Assembly: GCF_947387495.1 (NCBI RefSeq)
Contig: NZ_CANDNU010000003.1
Coordinates: forward strand, 1-64,000
DNA length: 64,000 nt
Direction of reading: 5' to 3'
Source: Limosilactobacillus difficilis
GTDB lineage: Bacteria; Bacillota; Bacilli; Lactobacillales; Lactobacillaceae
In this document: one piece after another, positions 27,204 to 33,140 of the stretch
Layout: each line of letters begins with the position of its first letter
Numbering within the stretch: the stretch's first letter is position 1
Made by a program: the position numbers and the translations under genes
The notes under the pieces: generated by a model
What the model was told of the DNA's origin: nothing
The model's database searches: none
The model's input: the letters and a program-made list of their open reading frames with translations, nothing else

Positions 27204-27416
27204 ATGACTAAAACATATATTAATTTCAAATCAGGTGACGTTCGCCTGATTGACCTGGAGACCGTCCGTGATCAATACGGGCTGGTCGACTTAATCGACT
27301 TATTCTGGCGAAAGTCGAACGTACCAATGCAAGCAACTTACATTAATTCAGATGACACGACGGGACAGATTATTTTCCGTCTATCGGATGTGGAAAGTAT
27401 TGAGCAAACACGATGA
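27204..27416 (+). CDS. Hypothetical phage protein, 70 residues
   Basis: A small soluble protein, beta-rich in appearance (TYINFKSGDVRLIDLETV and GQIIFRLSDVESIEQ). A TAGGAGGTAAC site precedes the ATG. It is coupled to the VRR-NUC gene by an ATGA overlap. No family recognised. Confidence 0.6.
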   Translation: MTKTYINFKSGDVRLIDLETVRDQYGLVDLIDLFWRKSNVPMQATYINSDDTTGQIIFRLSDVESIEQTR

Positions 27417-27772
27417 CCCCAGAGCATAAAATCCAGTCTGATATTTTGGTTGCCGTTTCAACCCATCATTGCACGATCTTCCGAAGCAACGTGGGTAAGG
27501 TTAAGACTACTGATGGGCGCTGGTTCGATACGGGACTACCTAAGGGACACCCGGACTTATATTGCTTTAAATGGTCAAACGGAAAAATTTGTTACATCGA
27601 AGTAAAAAACGAAAAAGGCCAATTGAGACAAGACCAGATTCGTTTTCACAAGATGCTAATGAAACATCATATTATTCATTGCTGTGCTCGCAGTGTGGAT
27701 GATGCTATAAAAACAATTGATAAAGAATTAGTTGGTTATGGTTATCCTGATTGGAAGGAAAAAGAAAAATGA
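27413..27772 (+). CDS. VRR-NUC domain nuclease
   Basis: A 119-residue PD-(D/E)xK-fold nuclease. Active-site features are TGLPKGHPDLYCF and the ExK in CYIEVKNEKGQLRQDQIRFH. Stand-alone VRR-NUC proteins are common in phage replication modules and are thought to resolve or trim branched DNA. It overlaps the preceding gene by four bases. Confidence 0.9.
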   Translation: MTPEHKIQSDILVAVSTHHCTIFRSNVGKVKTTDGRWFDTGLPKGHPDLYCFKWSNGKICYIEVKNEKGQLRQDQIRFHKMLMKHHIIHCCARSVDDAIKTIDKELVGYGYPDWKEKEK

Positions 27773-27882
27773 AAGAAATTTGGAAAGATATAGAAGGCTA
27801 TGAAAACTTATATCAAGTTTCAAACTTAGGACGGGTTAGGGTACTAACCCATGAATCATGGAAGGTTTCAAACCCTATTTAG
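27769..27882 (+). pseudogene. NUMOD4 fragment of an HNH homing endonuclease
   Basis: A 37-codon frame starts MKEIWKDIEGYENLYQVSN and continues LGRVRVL. This is the NUMOD4 module that begins many phage HNH homing endonucleases, but a stop follows with no HNH domain. A second short frame (27858-27929) starts MEGFKPYLDIDWEDALEPVE and overlaps both this fragment and the start of the next gene. The junction looks like the scar of a homing-endonuclease gene lost by deletion. Confidence 0.65.
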
Positions 27883-27925
27883 ATATTGACTGGGAAGATG
27901 CACTTGAACCAGTGGAGGAAGACGA

Positions 27926-28501
27926 ATGAATAAAGCGCTTGAGAAAGAATTACAGCAAGCACAAGAAAGAATTGAGGCGAAAGCTAAGAAAATGGCAAAA
28001 ACACCAAAACTACTGGTATACAACGGTGGCGACATGCTAAGTGTGGCTAATCAAGCTAAGCATGCGGAAGAGGATCAACAGCTGCGCCGACTTGGTTATG
28101 ATGTTTACTCACCACAGGATGATGAAGAAATCAACGACAAACAGAATCAAACTGAGGATAGCAATAACAGCCTAGCTGAGAAAATCTTTGATCATGATAC
28201 CAAAGGAATGGCTAAGTCAGACATTATTATTTTTGAAGTGTCGAACAACAATGTGGGCACGAATGTTGAACTTGGCCAGTGGGCACAACAAGAACGCATT
28301 CAGCCGACTGGGAAACGCTATTATTTCCATTCGTATGATATTCGTCGAACTAACATCCCCGAAGCTGGCGATCGTCGTAGCTGGTCGATTAACCAGTACT
28401 TATACGGCGCAATTTTGTCGCTTAATCCTAAAGGGATTCAGAAGTGGGGTGACATCATTGACGAACTGGATCAAGGAACTAAAAATTCAGGACGAGATTA
28501 A
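27926..28501 (+). CDS. Phage nucleoside 2-deoxyribosyltransferase-like protein
   Basis: A 191-residue protein. The N-terminus is a charged helix. The enzyme-like domain begins KLLVYNGGDMLSVANQAKHA and has the nucleophile Glu in NNVGTNVELGQWAQQ, preceded by KSDIIIFEVSN. This matches the phage branch of the nucleoside 2-deoxyribosyltransferase family, which would alter nucleotide pools during replication. The host carries an unrelated-looking member at 11397-11843. Confidence 0.8.
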   Translation: MNKALEKELQQAQERIEAKAKKMAKTPKLLVYNGGDMLSVANQAKHAEEDQQLRRLGYDVYSPQDDEEINDKQNQTEDSNNSLAEKIFDHDTKGMAKSDIIIFEVSNNNVGTNVELGQWAQQERIQPTGKRYYFHSYDIRRTNIPEAGDRRSWSINQYLYGAILSLNPKGIQKWGDIIDELDQGTKNSGRD

Positions 28502-28844
28502 ACGACTAAAGGAAAAATATCCAGAGGCTTGGCGGCCTAATAACGACAGCCGTTTGGAAGATTTCATCCCCAAAAGTGAACTGCAAGTTTTTTATGAACT
28601 TCGCCGCAAGACTGATTTTAGTGGCAAAAGTGCCAAAAGAATTCGGCCAATTGCTAAAGGCACAGTTAAGTACTCGCAAATGGTTCGATATATGAAGCAA
28701 GGTAAAAACTTAACTGAGATCGGTAAACGCATGCACGTAAGTTATATACGAGTCAAAAGGACGATAGCACAATCAAACGAGTTAACGGAGCTGAACCATC
28801 AAAACTGGCTAAAGACACGCAGAGGTTGGGGAGCAAAGAGGTGA
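28458..28844 (+). CDS. Putative helix-turn-helix phage protein
   Basis: A basic protein of about 128 residues that begins inside the end of the previous gene. The best start is TTG 28458, after GTGGGG; no ATG fits. The C-terminal half has a helix-turn-helix-like KYSQMVRYMKQGKNLTEIGK followed by RMHVSYIRVKRTIAQ. It probably binds DNA. The start is uncertain and no family name is offered. Confidence 0.55.
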   Translation: MTNWIKELKIQDEIKRLKEKYPEAWRPNNDSRLEDFIPKSELQVFYELRRKTDFSGKSAKRIRPIAKGTVKYSQMVRYMKQGKNLTEIGKRMHVSYIRVKRTIAQSNELTELNHQNWLKTRRGWGAKR

Positions 28845-28847
28845 ATC

Positions 28848-29102
28848 ATGTTAAGACGCAATTACTATAAAAATAAACGTGGTCATGATTTGTTTTGGGA
28901 AATGGAAAATCGTCATTTCCCTTATGAACAGTGTATTGGCTTTTGTAGGATTAATATTATCAAGTATCAGCGAAGAGCAGGCCATAAACCCGGAGTTCCT
29001 AAAGAGTTAGATAATGCTAAAGCTGATACTTATCTGGCTGAAATGCGCAAACTGAAGAAATTGCGCGAGGAATATGCTGAGGCAGGAGTTGAGTGGCCGT
29101 GA
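28848..29102 (+). CDS. DUF3310-like phage protein
   Basis: An 84-residue protein with the DUF3310 pattern: FPYEQCIGFCRINIIKYQRRAG, then LDNAKADTYLAEMRKL. Members are nucleotide-kinase-like or SaV-like phage proteins of unknown role. The gene is 3 bp after its neighbour and overlaps the next small gene. Confidence 0.7.
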   Translation: MLRRNYYKNKRGHDLFWEMENRHFPYEQCIGFCRINIIKYQRRAGHKPGVPKELDNAKADTYLAEMRKLKKLREEYAEAGVEWP

Positions 29103-29245
29103 CATTAGGAGACTTATTAACAATCTTAATCATCGTGTCGCTATGGATAGTATTGGCATTAATCGTACCGCATGCAGCAGTAATTATTAGTTTAATTATG
29201 TCTGCACTATGCGGGGTAATCATTGTAAGGAGCGTGGATAAATGA
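29093..29245 (+). CDS. 50-residue two-helix membrane protein
   Basis: Starts at GTG 29093 with AGGAG four bases upstream (another GTG two codons later is possible). Two transmembrane helices (LLTILIIVSLWIVLALIV and AVIISLIMSALCGVIIV) are joined by a short turn and followed by RSVDK. It overlaps both neighbours and is coupled to the late regulator gene. No family recognised. Confidence 0.55.
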   Translation: MAVTLGDLLTILIIVSLWIVLALIVPHAAVIISLIMSALCGVIIVRSVDK

Positions 29246-29682
29246 TTTTACACGGGCTAGACATCGATACGAAAGCAACTGCGGATAATGTACGGCGTTT
29301 TCTTACTAATGATTTACAGCGCTACTTGCAAATCGCTGGCACTAACCGTATCGATTTAAAAAGCCCGCAGATTACAGGAATGCCGAAAGGATCACCAGTA
29401 GGCAATACGAATGAACAACATTATGTTGAAGTTGCTTATGCTGAGTCGGTAGTGTGCTGTGTAAGCAGAGCAATCAGCAATTGCCGTGCTTTTTCCAATG
29501 CAATCTTAACTAAGAAGTATATTGATGGTTTGCCGGATTGGAAGATTGCCGTTGAGCTTCAGTATAGCTTTAGCCGTTATAAAGACTTAAAGCGAATTGC
29601 ACTATGTGAGTTTGCTGATCGCTACTTATATCAGACAACACATAATCACCTCGACGTAAACGATCTACATGTTTATAAATAA
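29242..29682 (+). CDS. ArpU-family late transcription regulator
   Basis: A 146-residue protein of the ArpU/RinA-like group that activates late (packaging, structural, lysis) genes in Gram-positive phages. The C-terminal part resembles a sigma-like helix-turn-helix, with LTKKYIDGLPDWKIAVELQY and SFSRYKDLKRIALCEFADRY. It closes the early operon and lies immediately before the 445-bp structured region and the packaging genes, as expected for its role. Confidence 0.85.
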   Translation: MILHGLDIDTKATADNVRRFLTNDLQRYLQIAGTNRIDLKSPQITGMPKGSPVGNTNEQHYVEVAYAESVVCCVSRAISNCRAFSNAILTKKYIDGLPDWKIAVELQYSFSRYKDLKRIALCEFADRYLYQTTHNHLDVNDLHVYK

Positions 29683-29835
29683 AAATCGGCCTTTTGTCGG
29701 CCTTTTATCGGCCCTCGATCGGCCCAAAATGAACATATACTAGTATCGTGGAATTAATGAAAAGCATTACGACCTGGGCATGTCATTAAACTGCTTATTA
29801 ATCGTCGCAGTTAATAATAGCCCTTTAAAATCAAA

Positions 29836-29841
29836 TTGACA
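29836..29841 (+). promoter_or_regulatory. Perfect -35 box without a matching -10
   Basis: TTGACA at 29836-29841 has no acceptable -10 at 15-19 bp. Such a half-promoter is expected for an activator-dependent late promoter, here possibly ArpU-controlled. Weak evidence on its own. Confidence 0.3.
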
Positions 29842-29875
29842 TTGCATTCACTATTCATTCATCAATTTACTTCCT

Positions 29876-30048
29876 ACAATAGGTTTATTGTCCGAGAACT
29901 GCGGCGGTCGTTATGGAGACCTAGAGGGACACAAGCATTGTGCTGGCAGGTGCAATTCCTGCCGCTTCCATATTGAGACTGTGCAAATTATACAGAAAGA
30001 AGGTTAGACCCCAATCAATTTTCTTCTGAATAAAGCACAGCCTTTTTT
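29876..30048 (+). ncRNA. Candidate structured RNA with tRNA-like element and terminator
   Basis: No coding frame fits 29683-30126. Instead there is a chain of stems: ACAATA/TATTGT (29876-29891); an imperfect 7-bp closing stem TGGAGAC (29914-29920) with GCTTCCA (29964-29970). Inside it are a CACAA/TTGTG hairpin (29930-29942) and a T-arm-like GGCAGG/CCTGCC hairpin with a 7-nt loop (29945-29963). A long terminal stem CTGTGC/GCACAG (29979-30040) with a nested CAGAA/TTCTG stem ends in six T's. Further hairpins lie upstream (29755-29820), after four TCGGCC direct repeats (29686-29724). Confidence 0.5.
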
Positions 30049-30074
30049 GCTAATAAAAGAATCTCTCTGTTAAC

Positions 30075-30106
30075 TTGACTTGTACCTATATAAGGTGTAT
30101 TATAAT
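30075..30106 (+). promoter_or_regulatory. Promoter of mini-operon 1
   Basis: TTGACT (30075-30080), 17 bp, TATTAT (30098-30103) running into TATAAT (30101-30106). It has the same architecture as the promoter at 31118-31146. GGGAGGG follows before the first peptide. Confidence 0.75.
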
Positions 30107-30126
30107 AAGTGAAGGGAGGGATAAAG

Positions 30127-30240
30127 ATGCATGGAATTTTGAGTGATATAAAAGATGCCGCTGCAACAATTTTTTCAATCGTTTCCTCAATCGCATTAAT
30201 CTGGGATATGATTGATAGACATCGTCACAACGGCAAATAA
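30127..30240 (+). CDS. 37-residue membrane peptide, mini-operon 1
   Basis: Starts MHGILSDIKDAAATIFSIVS and continues through a hydrophobic core to a His/Arg-rich tail (MIDRHRHNGK). A strong promoter and ribosome site precede it. Length, one membrane helix and charged tail fit the style of type I toxin or holin-like peptides, though no family signature is certain. A GAGGGG/CCCCTT stem follows it, as also after the peptide at 31171. Confidence 0.55.
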   Translation: MHGILSDIKDAAATIFSIVSSIALIWDMIDRHRHNGK

Positions 30241-30290
30241 CTATTAAGAATGAGGGGCCAAATGACCCCTTATTCGTGTATCATTCTACC

Positions 30291-30452
30291 ATGTATCAAT
30301 TTATCATGACAAAGTATGATATAATTTCCTGTTTCATGATTGTTTTAATTTGGCTTGCATGTTTTACTAAGAACGATGTATTCAGCATTGCAACAACGTT
30401 AGTTGTTACTCTCTACATATTAGGAGGACTCCATCGTGGCAAAAATAAGTGA
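30291..30452 (+). CDS. Small two-helix membrane protein, mini-operon 1
   Basis: A frame of 53 codons from ATG 30291 (or 48 from ATG 30306). Two hydrophobic helices (IISCFMIVLIWLACF and FSIATTLVVTLYILGG) are followed by the tail HRGKNK. No clear ribosome site is seen. It overlaps the start of the next gene and so is probably coupled to it. Confidence 0.4.
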   Translation: MYQFIMTKYDIISCFMIVLIWLACFTKNDVFSIATTLVVTLYILGGLHRGKNK

Positions 30453-30624
30453 GGCACGACGCAAAGCTAATAAAAAGTGGAACGACAACAACAAAGACAA
30501 GCAAAGGCTTTATCAGTACCGATCAAACGCTAAGCATTTCATTTTAGAAATGGCTAGTGAAAAAGACCTGGATAATTTTGCAAATTATATTGATCAGCGA
30601 CGAACTGAGTTGAGTAAGCATTAA
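30436..30624 (+). CDS. Small basic protein, paralogue of 32215-32382
   Basis: A 62-residue basic protein from GTG 30436, with AGGAGG eight bases upstream. The core KANKKWNDNNKDKQR followed by YQYRSNAKHFI is nearly repeated in the protein at 32215-32382. The layout (basic N-terminus, then helix EKDLDNFANYIDQR) resembles ribbon-helix-helix-like DNA-binding proteins. A terminator follows directly. Its place as the last gene of a mini-operon suggests autoregulation, which is inference. Confidence 0.7.
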   Translation: MAKISEARRKANKKWNDNNKDKQRLYQYRSNAKHFILEMASEKDLDNFANYIDQRRTELSKH

Positions 30625-30653
30625 GACGATAGCAATGGCTACCGTCTTTTTTT
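30625..30653 (+). terminator. Terminator of mini-operon 1
   Basis: GACGATAGC pairs with GGCTACCGTC around AAT and is followed by seven T's. Nearly the same element ends mini-operon 2 at 31693-31719. Confidence 0.75.
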
Positions 30654-30668
30654 ATTGGAGTGACAAAA

Positions 30669-30914
30669 ATGGATAAAGCAACTTTATTAGCAAAATTAAA
30701 TCAGATAAGCGATGATGTTGTGGCGGAATACAAAGACACAATTCTAGTCATTCGTGTGTGGGGCTTTGAACCGATGTTTGTAGATTTTGATAGCCAAATA
30801 TATAACGCGGACTGCTTGCCACCGCTGCCACCAAAAGGAGAATGGTATAGTGGAGCGAGATCTGATGTATGGCATAAAGTAATGAATATATTGAAAGAGT
30901 ATTGGTCAGCTTAA
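30669..30914 (+). CDS. Hypothetical phage protein, 81 residues
   Basis: Starts MDKATLLAKLNQISDDVVAE and contains DTILVIRVWGFEPMFVDF and a Trp-containing C-terminus. The ATG has GGAG eight bases upstream. It looks soluble, and the reading frame is well formed. No family was recognised. A weak stem with T's follows its stop at about 30905-30928. Confidence 0.55.
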   Translation: MDKATLLAKLNQISDDVVAEYKDTILVIRVWGFEPMFVDFDSQIYNADCLPPLPPKGEWYSGARSDVWHKVMNILKEYWSA

Positions 30915-30941
30915 CGCTGGCTTTTTATTTTGGAGAACAAT

Positions 30942-31088
30942 ATGAAATGGACTAAGAACTGGGGCACGGTTAGCAGCAGTGCTGAACTGTACATGCTCAA
31001 TCATGCTGAGCATACCCGTAAACGAAAGGTGAAGAAAAAGCCGACAGGTCAACGCTTGCCGGCTTTTAAAGTACACAAAAATAAATAA
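30942..31088 (+). CDS. Small basic phage protein, 48 residues
   Basis: Starts MKWTKNWGTVSSSAELYMLN with TGGAGAAC upstream, and has a Lys/Arg-rich second half. The last third of the frame contains the hairpin repeat at 31035-31067. It may be a real short gene whose 3' end was extended by the repeat. Function unknown. Confidence 0.45.
   Translation: MKWTKNWGTVSSSAELYMLNHAEHTRKRKVKKKPTGQRLPAFKVHKNK
31035..31067. repeat. Hairpin repeat, copy 1
   Basis: Stem AAAAAGCCG/CGGCTTTT encloses an arm-loop ACAGGTCAACGCTTGC. Copy 2 (31799-31830) has the same outer stem and similar right flank, but its inner segment reads as the reverse complement. Both look like rho-independent terminators. Confidence 0.7.
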
Positions 31089-31117
31089 AAAAAGCCTCAA
31101 CTAATCACGCAAAAGTA

Positions 31118-31146
31118 TTGATATAAATACGCAAACGTGATATTAT
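31118..31146 (+). promoter_or_regulatory. Promoter of mini-operon 2
   Basis: TTGATA (31118-31123), 17 bp, TATTAT (31141-31146) continuing as TATTATAATAG, the same -10 extension as mini-operon 1. GAGGAGG follows at about 31154. Confidence 0.75.
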
Positions 31147-31170
31147 AATAGTCGAGGAGGTGATAAGGAT

Positions 31171-31320
31171 ATGGCAAAGCATAAAAAGAAAAAGCTTGAG
31201 CTAGAGGAAGAACGATTGAAAAATCGAACTTCGCTCTACGCAATGATTACAGCGTTAGCCTTCCCGATAGGCGTTCTGCTAAATATCATTGATTGGTTGC
31301 TCAAGCATTTTCTTAAATAA
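31171..31320 (+). CDS. 49-residue membrane peptide, mini-operon 2
   Basis: A highly charged N-terminal half (MAKHKKKKLELEEERLKNR) leads into one membrane helix (ALAFPIGVLLNIIDWLL) with a basic end. The Pro-x-x-x-then-Trp-Leu arrangement is reminiscent of Fst/Ldr-type toxins, but the long charged start is not. AGGAGGTG precedes the ATG. A GAGGG/CCCCTT stem follows the stop, as in mini-operon 1. Confidence 0.5.
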   Translation: MAKHKKKKLELEEERLKNRTSLYAMITALAFPIGVLLNIIDWLLKHFLK

Positions 31321-31377
31321 CTAACAACGAGGGTTGAGCCGATAGCGACTCCCCTTATTGCCATATCCAATTATATC

Positions 31378-31482
31378 ATGACTAGAAAAGAGAAGAAGCG
31401 TTATACCATAGCAAAATGGGCTATCGTTGCTGGATTCGTACTGTTGGCAATTGATGGGGTGCTTCACTTATGTCTAAAGTAA
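31378..31482 (+). CDS. 34-residue membrane peptide, mini-operon 2
   Basis: Starts MTRKEKKRYTIAKWAIVAGF: a basic head, then one helix that ends near HLCLK. Its end overlaps the start of the helix-turn-helix gene by 13 bp, so translation may be coupled. This matches the order membrane peptide then DNA-binding protein seen in mini-operon 1. Confidence 0.4.
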   Translation: MTRKEKKRYTIAKWAIVAGFVLLAIDGVLHLCLK

Positions 31483-31688
31483 ACCTTGATAGCCCAGACA
31501 TCATGGACGCTAAGGAAGCGTCTACGATATGGGGACATAGCGAGAGTTATGTCCGCATATTTTACAAGCAGAATCCGGATAAGTTTCCGGCAGGGTCGAT
31601 TAGGAAATTTGGAACGACCTGGGTTGTGACCACCGAGGGCATGGAGGCCATCACGGGGGTTAAGGACCCTAGAAAACAGGATAAGTAA
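31470..31688 (+). CDS. Small wing-helix/excisionase-like DNA-binding protein
   Basis: A 72-residue protein with an N-terminal helix-turn-helix (MDAKEASTIWGHSESYVRIF) and a wing-like segment RKFGTTWVVTTEGMEAITG. This fits the MerR/excisionase-like small regulators often annotated as helix-turn-helix proteins of lactobacilli. It is the last gene of mini-operon 2 and is followed by a terminator. Confidence 0.7.
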   Translation: MSKVNLDSPDIMDAKEASTIWGHSESYVRIFYKQNPDKFPAGSIRKFGTTWVVTTEGMEAITGVKDPRKQDK

Positions 31689-31692
31689 TTAA

Positions 31693-31719
31693 GGCGATAG
31701 CATTGGCTACCGTCTTTTT
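31693..31719 (+). terminator. Terminator of mini-operon 2
   Basis: GCGATAGC pairs with GGCTACCGTC followed by six T's. The element is close in sequence to the terminator at 30625-30653. Confidence 0.7.
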
Positions 31720-31798
31720 TATTCAGGAGGATGCAATCAAGTATAAGGATAGCCTTGCGCGGCTAGTAGTTGAAATGTTTGGATATGAATCAAAAGAA

Positions 31799-31830
31799 AA
31801 AAGCCGACAAGCGTTGACCTGTCGGCTTTT
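31799..31830. repeat. Hairpin repeat, copy 2 (inner segment inverted)
   Basis: Outer stem AAAAGCCGAC/GTCGGCTTTT with inner AAGCGTTGACCT, the reverse complement of the inner part of copy 1 (AGGTCAACGCTT). The right flanks of both copies are alike (TTTTAAA, then a TAC block, then AAAAATAAAT). Confidence 0.7.
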
Positions 31831-31869
31831 AAATTACGTAAAAATAAATGAGATTCTTTCAATATTCTG

Positions 31870-31898
31870 TTGTTATCTACACGTTAATAATGTATAAT
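31870..31898 (+). promoter_or_regulatory. Promoter of mini-operon 3
   Basis: TTGTTA (31870-31875), 17 bp and a perfect TATAAT (31893-31898). Transcription would start near 31905, at the first base of a GTAGTC/GACTAC hairpin (31905-31935). Confidence 0.7.
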
Positions 31899-31904
31899 AT
31901 AAAT

Positions 31905-32127
31905 GTAGTCAAGTAAGGGACGCCTGAAAGACTACAGCGTTCCGGAAGTGATTCCCTGAATCCGGAAAGGGGATGATACTGATGGAAATAACAGTACTCC
32001 GGAAAGAGAGGCTGCCATGTTATCGCACTGACGATTTGGTTATTGTCGGTAGCCGCGATTAACTTCGCTAAGGCTTATGCGATAATAAAAAAAGCTAATC
32101 GCAAATAGCGGTTAGCGGGTTAGCTTT
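31905..32127 (+). ncRNA. Candidate toxin mRNA of a type I toxin-antitoxin-like locus
   Basis: A plus-strand transcript is expected from the promoter at 31870. It starts with a hairpin (31905-31935), then carries TCCGGAA-containing repeats at 31940, 31961 and 31998. It contains a 26-codon frame (31982-32062, starting MEITVLRKERLPCY) overlapping an open hydrophobic frame (IALTIWLLSVAAINFAKA, ending 32108) that lacks a start codon. It ends at the stem AAAGCTAA...TTAGCTTT (32091-32127). Organisation resembles Fst/par loci; which frame is translated is unclear, and the hydrophobic frame may be frameshifted. Confidence 0.4.
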
Positions 32128-32175
32128 ATTTCCGGAACGCAAAGGGACGAGAGCTGGGACCTCTTGTCCTTTTGC
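32091..32175 (-). ncRNA. Candidate antisense RNA converging on the toxin-like transcript
   Basis: On the minus strand an extended -10 (TGG TATACT, at 32182-32187) precedes a short region. It has a stem AAAGGAC/GTCCCTTT-type hairpin (32141-32172), one TTCCGGAA copy (32130-32137) and the shared terminator stem (32091-32127), which ends in seven T's in this direction. Size (about 85 nt) and the convergent layout fit an RNA antitoxin. There is no experimental support. Confidence 0.4.
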
Positions 32176-32214
32176 ATATTCAGTATACCATATTAACGTG
32201 AGAAGGTCGACATT

Positions 32215-32382
32215 ATGGTTAGTGAAGCTCAATTAAAGGCTAATAAGAAGTGGAACGATAAAAACAAGGATAAGCAACGTGTTTACCGTTACCGTTCTTA
32301 TGCTCGCAAGTATGTGCGTGATATAGCGACACAAGACGATTTGTTAGAACTACGCAAGATGATTGATGAGAGGTTAAGTTAA
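32215..32382 (+). CDS. Small basic protein, paralogue of 30436-30624
   Basis: A 55-residue protein starts MVSEAQLKANKKWNDKNKDK and contains YRYRSYARKYV and the helix DDLLELRKMIDERLS. Thirteen of the fifteen residues around KANKKWND match its paralogue. The ribosome site is weak (GAAGG). It is the last gene of mini-operon 3 and is followed by a terminator, which repeats the pattern of the earlier mini-operons. Confidence 0.65.
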   Translation: MVSEAQLKANKKWNDKNKDKQRVYRYRSYARKYVRDIATQDDLLELRKMIDERLS

Positions 32383-32383
32383 G

Positions 32384-32411
32384 GCGATGGTTTTTTACCA
32401 CCGCTTTTTTT
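32384..32411 (+). terminator. Terminator of mini-operon 3
   Basis: GCGATGGT pairs with ACCACCGC (one mismatch) and is followed by seven T's. Confidence 0.7.
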
Positions 32412-32481
32412 ATTGGTGCAATTTCTACAGATTTCGCATCGATAATTTAATGCTTGCACTGATTGATAGGGAGTGAATGAC

Positions 32482-32646
32482 ATGAAGTGGTTAATGATTG
32501 TTTTAACTGCATTGTTTGCCGCCGCTAAGTTAGCCCACATGGTTGCATGGTCATGGTGGTTGGTACTGTTACCAGTGTGGATATATCTAGGATTGGTAGT
32601 ACTGATCTATATCATTGTGTTTGTAGTAGAGGTATTGAACTCATGA
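32482..32646 (+). CDS. Small membrane protein (Fels-1-like)
   Basis: A 54-residue protein that starts MKWLMIVLTALFAAAKLAHM and has a second helix after SWWLVLLPVW. The SWWLVLLP motif is typical of the small transmembrane Fels-1 prophage-type proteins in lactobacillus phages. AGGGAGTG lies upstream, and the stop overlaps the HNH gene start (ATGA), so the two are coupled. Confidence 0.65.
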   Translation: MKWLMIVLTALFAAAKLAHMVAWSWWLVLLPVWIYLGLVVLIYIIVFVVEVLNS

Positions 32647-33140
32647 GGTATCGACGCTGCCGGTATCCTGGTTGCCATGCAATGGTTGCTTATCCTGATC
32701 ATTACTGTACTAAGCACCATGTACATGAAGCAGAGTACTTAGCGAATAGGCAACGCTGGGCACGGTCACATAGTAAAGACTATGAGCATAGATATAACAC
32801 AGTGACTAGGTATCGTAACGATACTAAGTCAAAGCAGTATCAGTTCTATCACACACAGCAATGGCAAGCATTAAGACAGCAAGCATTAGATCGTGATCAT
32901 TATGTTTGTCAGTACTGTGGCAAACCAAACAGCAACACAGTCGACCACGTCGTGCCGATCGAGTATGACGATGCATTGATGACATCGTTAAGCAACCTCG
33001 CGACTACCTGCCGACAGTGTCACCATCTCAAAACCCAGTGGGAGCAAAAATATTACGGAACCGGTAAAAATAGCACTCCTAAAAAAGTGGCTGAAATACA
33101 AGACATTCCGACCATCGCTAAAATTTTAAAAATAAAATAA
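32643..33140 (+). CDS. HNH endonuclease (packaging-associated)
   Basis: A 165-residue protein. The N-terminal zinc-binding part (CRYPGCHAMV, HYCTKHH) is followed by the HNH domain: YVCQYCGKPNSNTVDHVVPI, then LATTCRQCHHLKT. HNH proteins directly before the small terminase are characteristic of cos-type phages, where they assist terminase cleavage. ATG 32643 is used because it overlaps the upstream stop; earlier in-frame codons lie in the other gene. Confidence 0.88.
   Translation: MRYRRCRYPGCHAMVAYPDHYCTKHHVHEAEYLANRQRWARSHSKDYEHRYNTVTRYRNDTKSKQYQFYHTQQWQALRQQALDRDHYVCQYCGKPNSNTVDHVVPIEYDDALMTSLSNLATTCRQCHHLKTQWEQKYYGTGKNSTPKKVAEIQDIPTIAKILKIK

Noticed and set aside
29914-29970. Possible true tRNA in the noncoding gap
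   Set aside because: At 57 nt it lacks a D-arm and has a mismatched acceptor; reported instead as a tRNA-like element of a structured RNA.
31703-31897. Frame of 64 codons after mini-operon 2
   Set aside because: Its start lies in the terminator, no start codon fits the AGGAGG at 31725, and its end runs through the next promoter.
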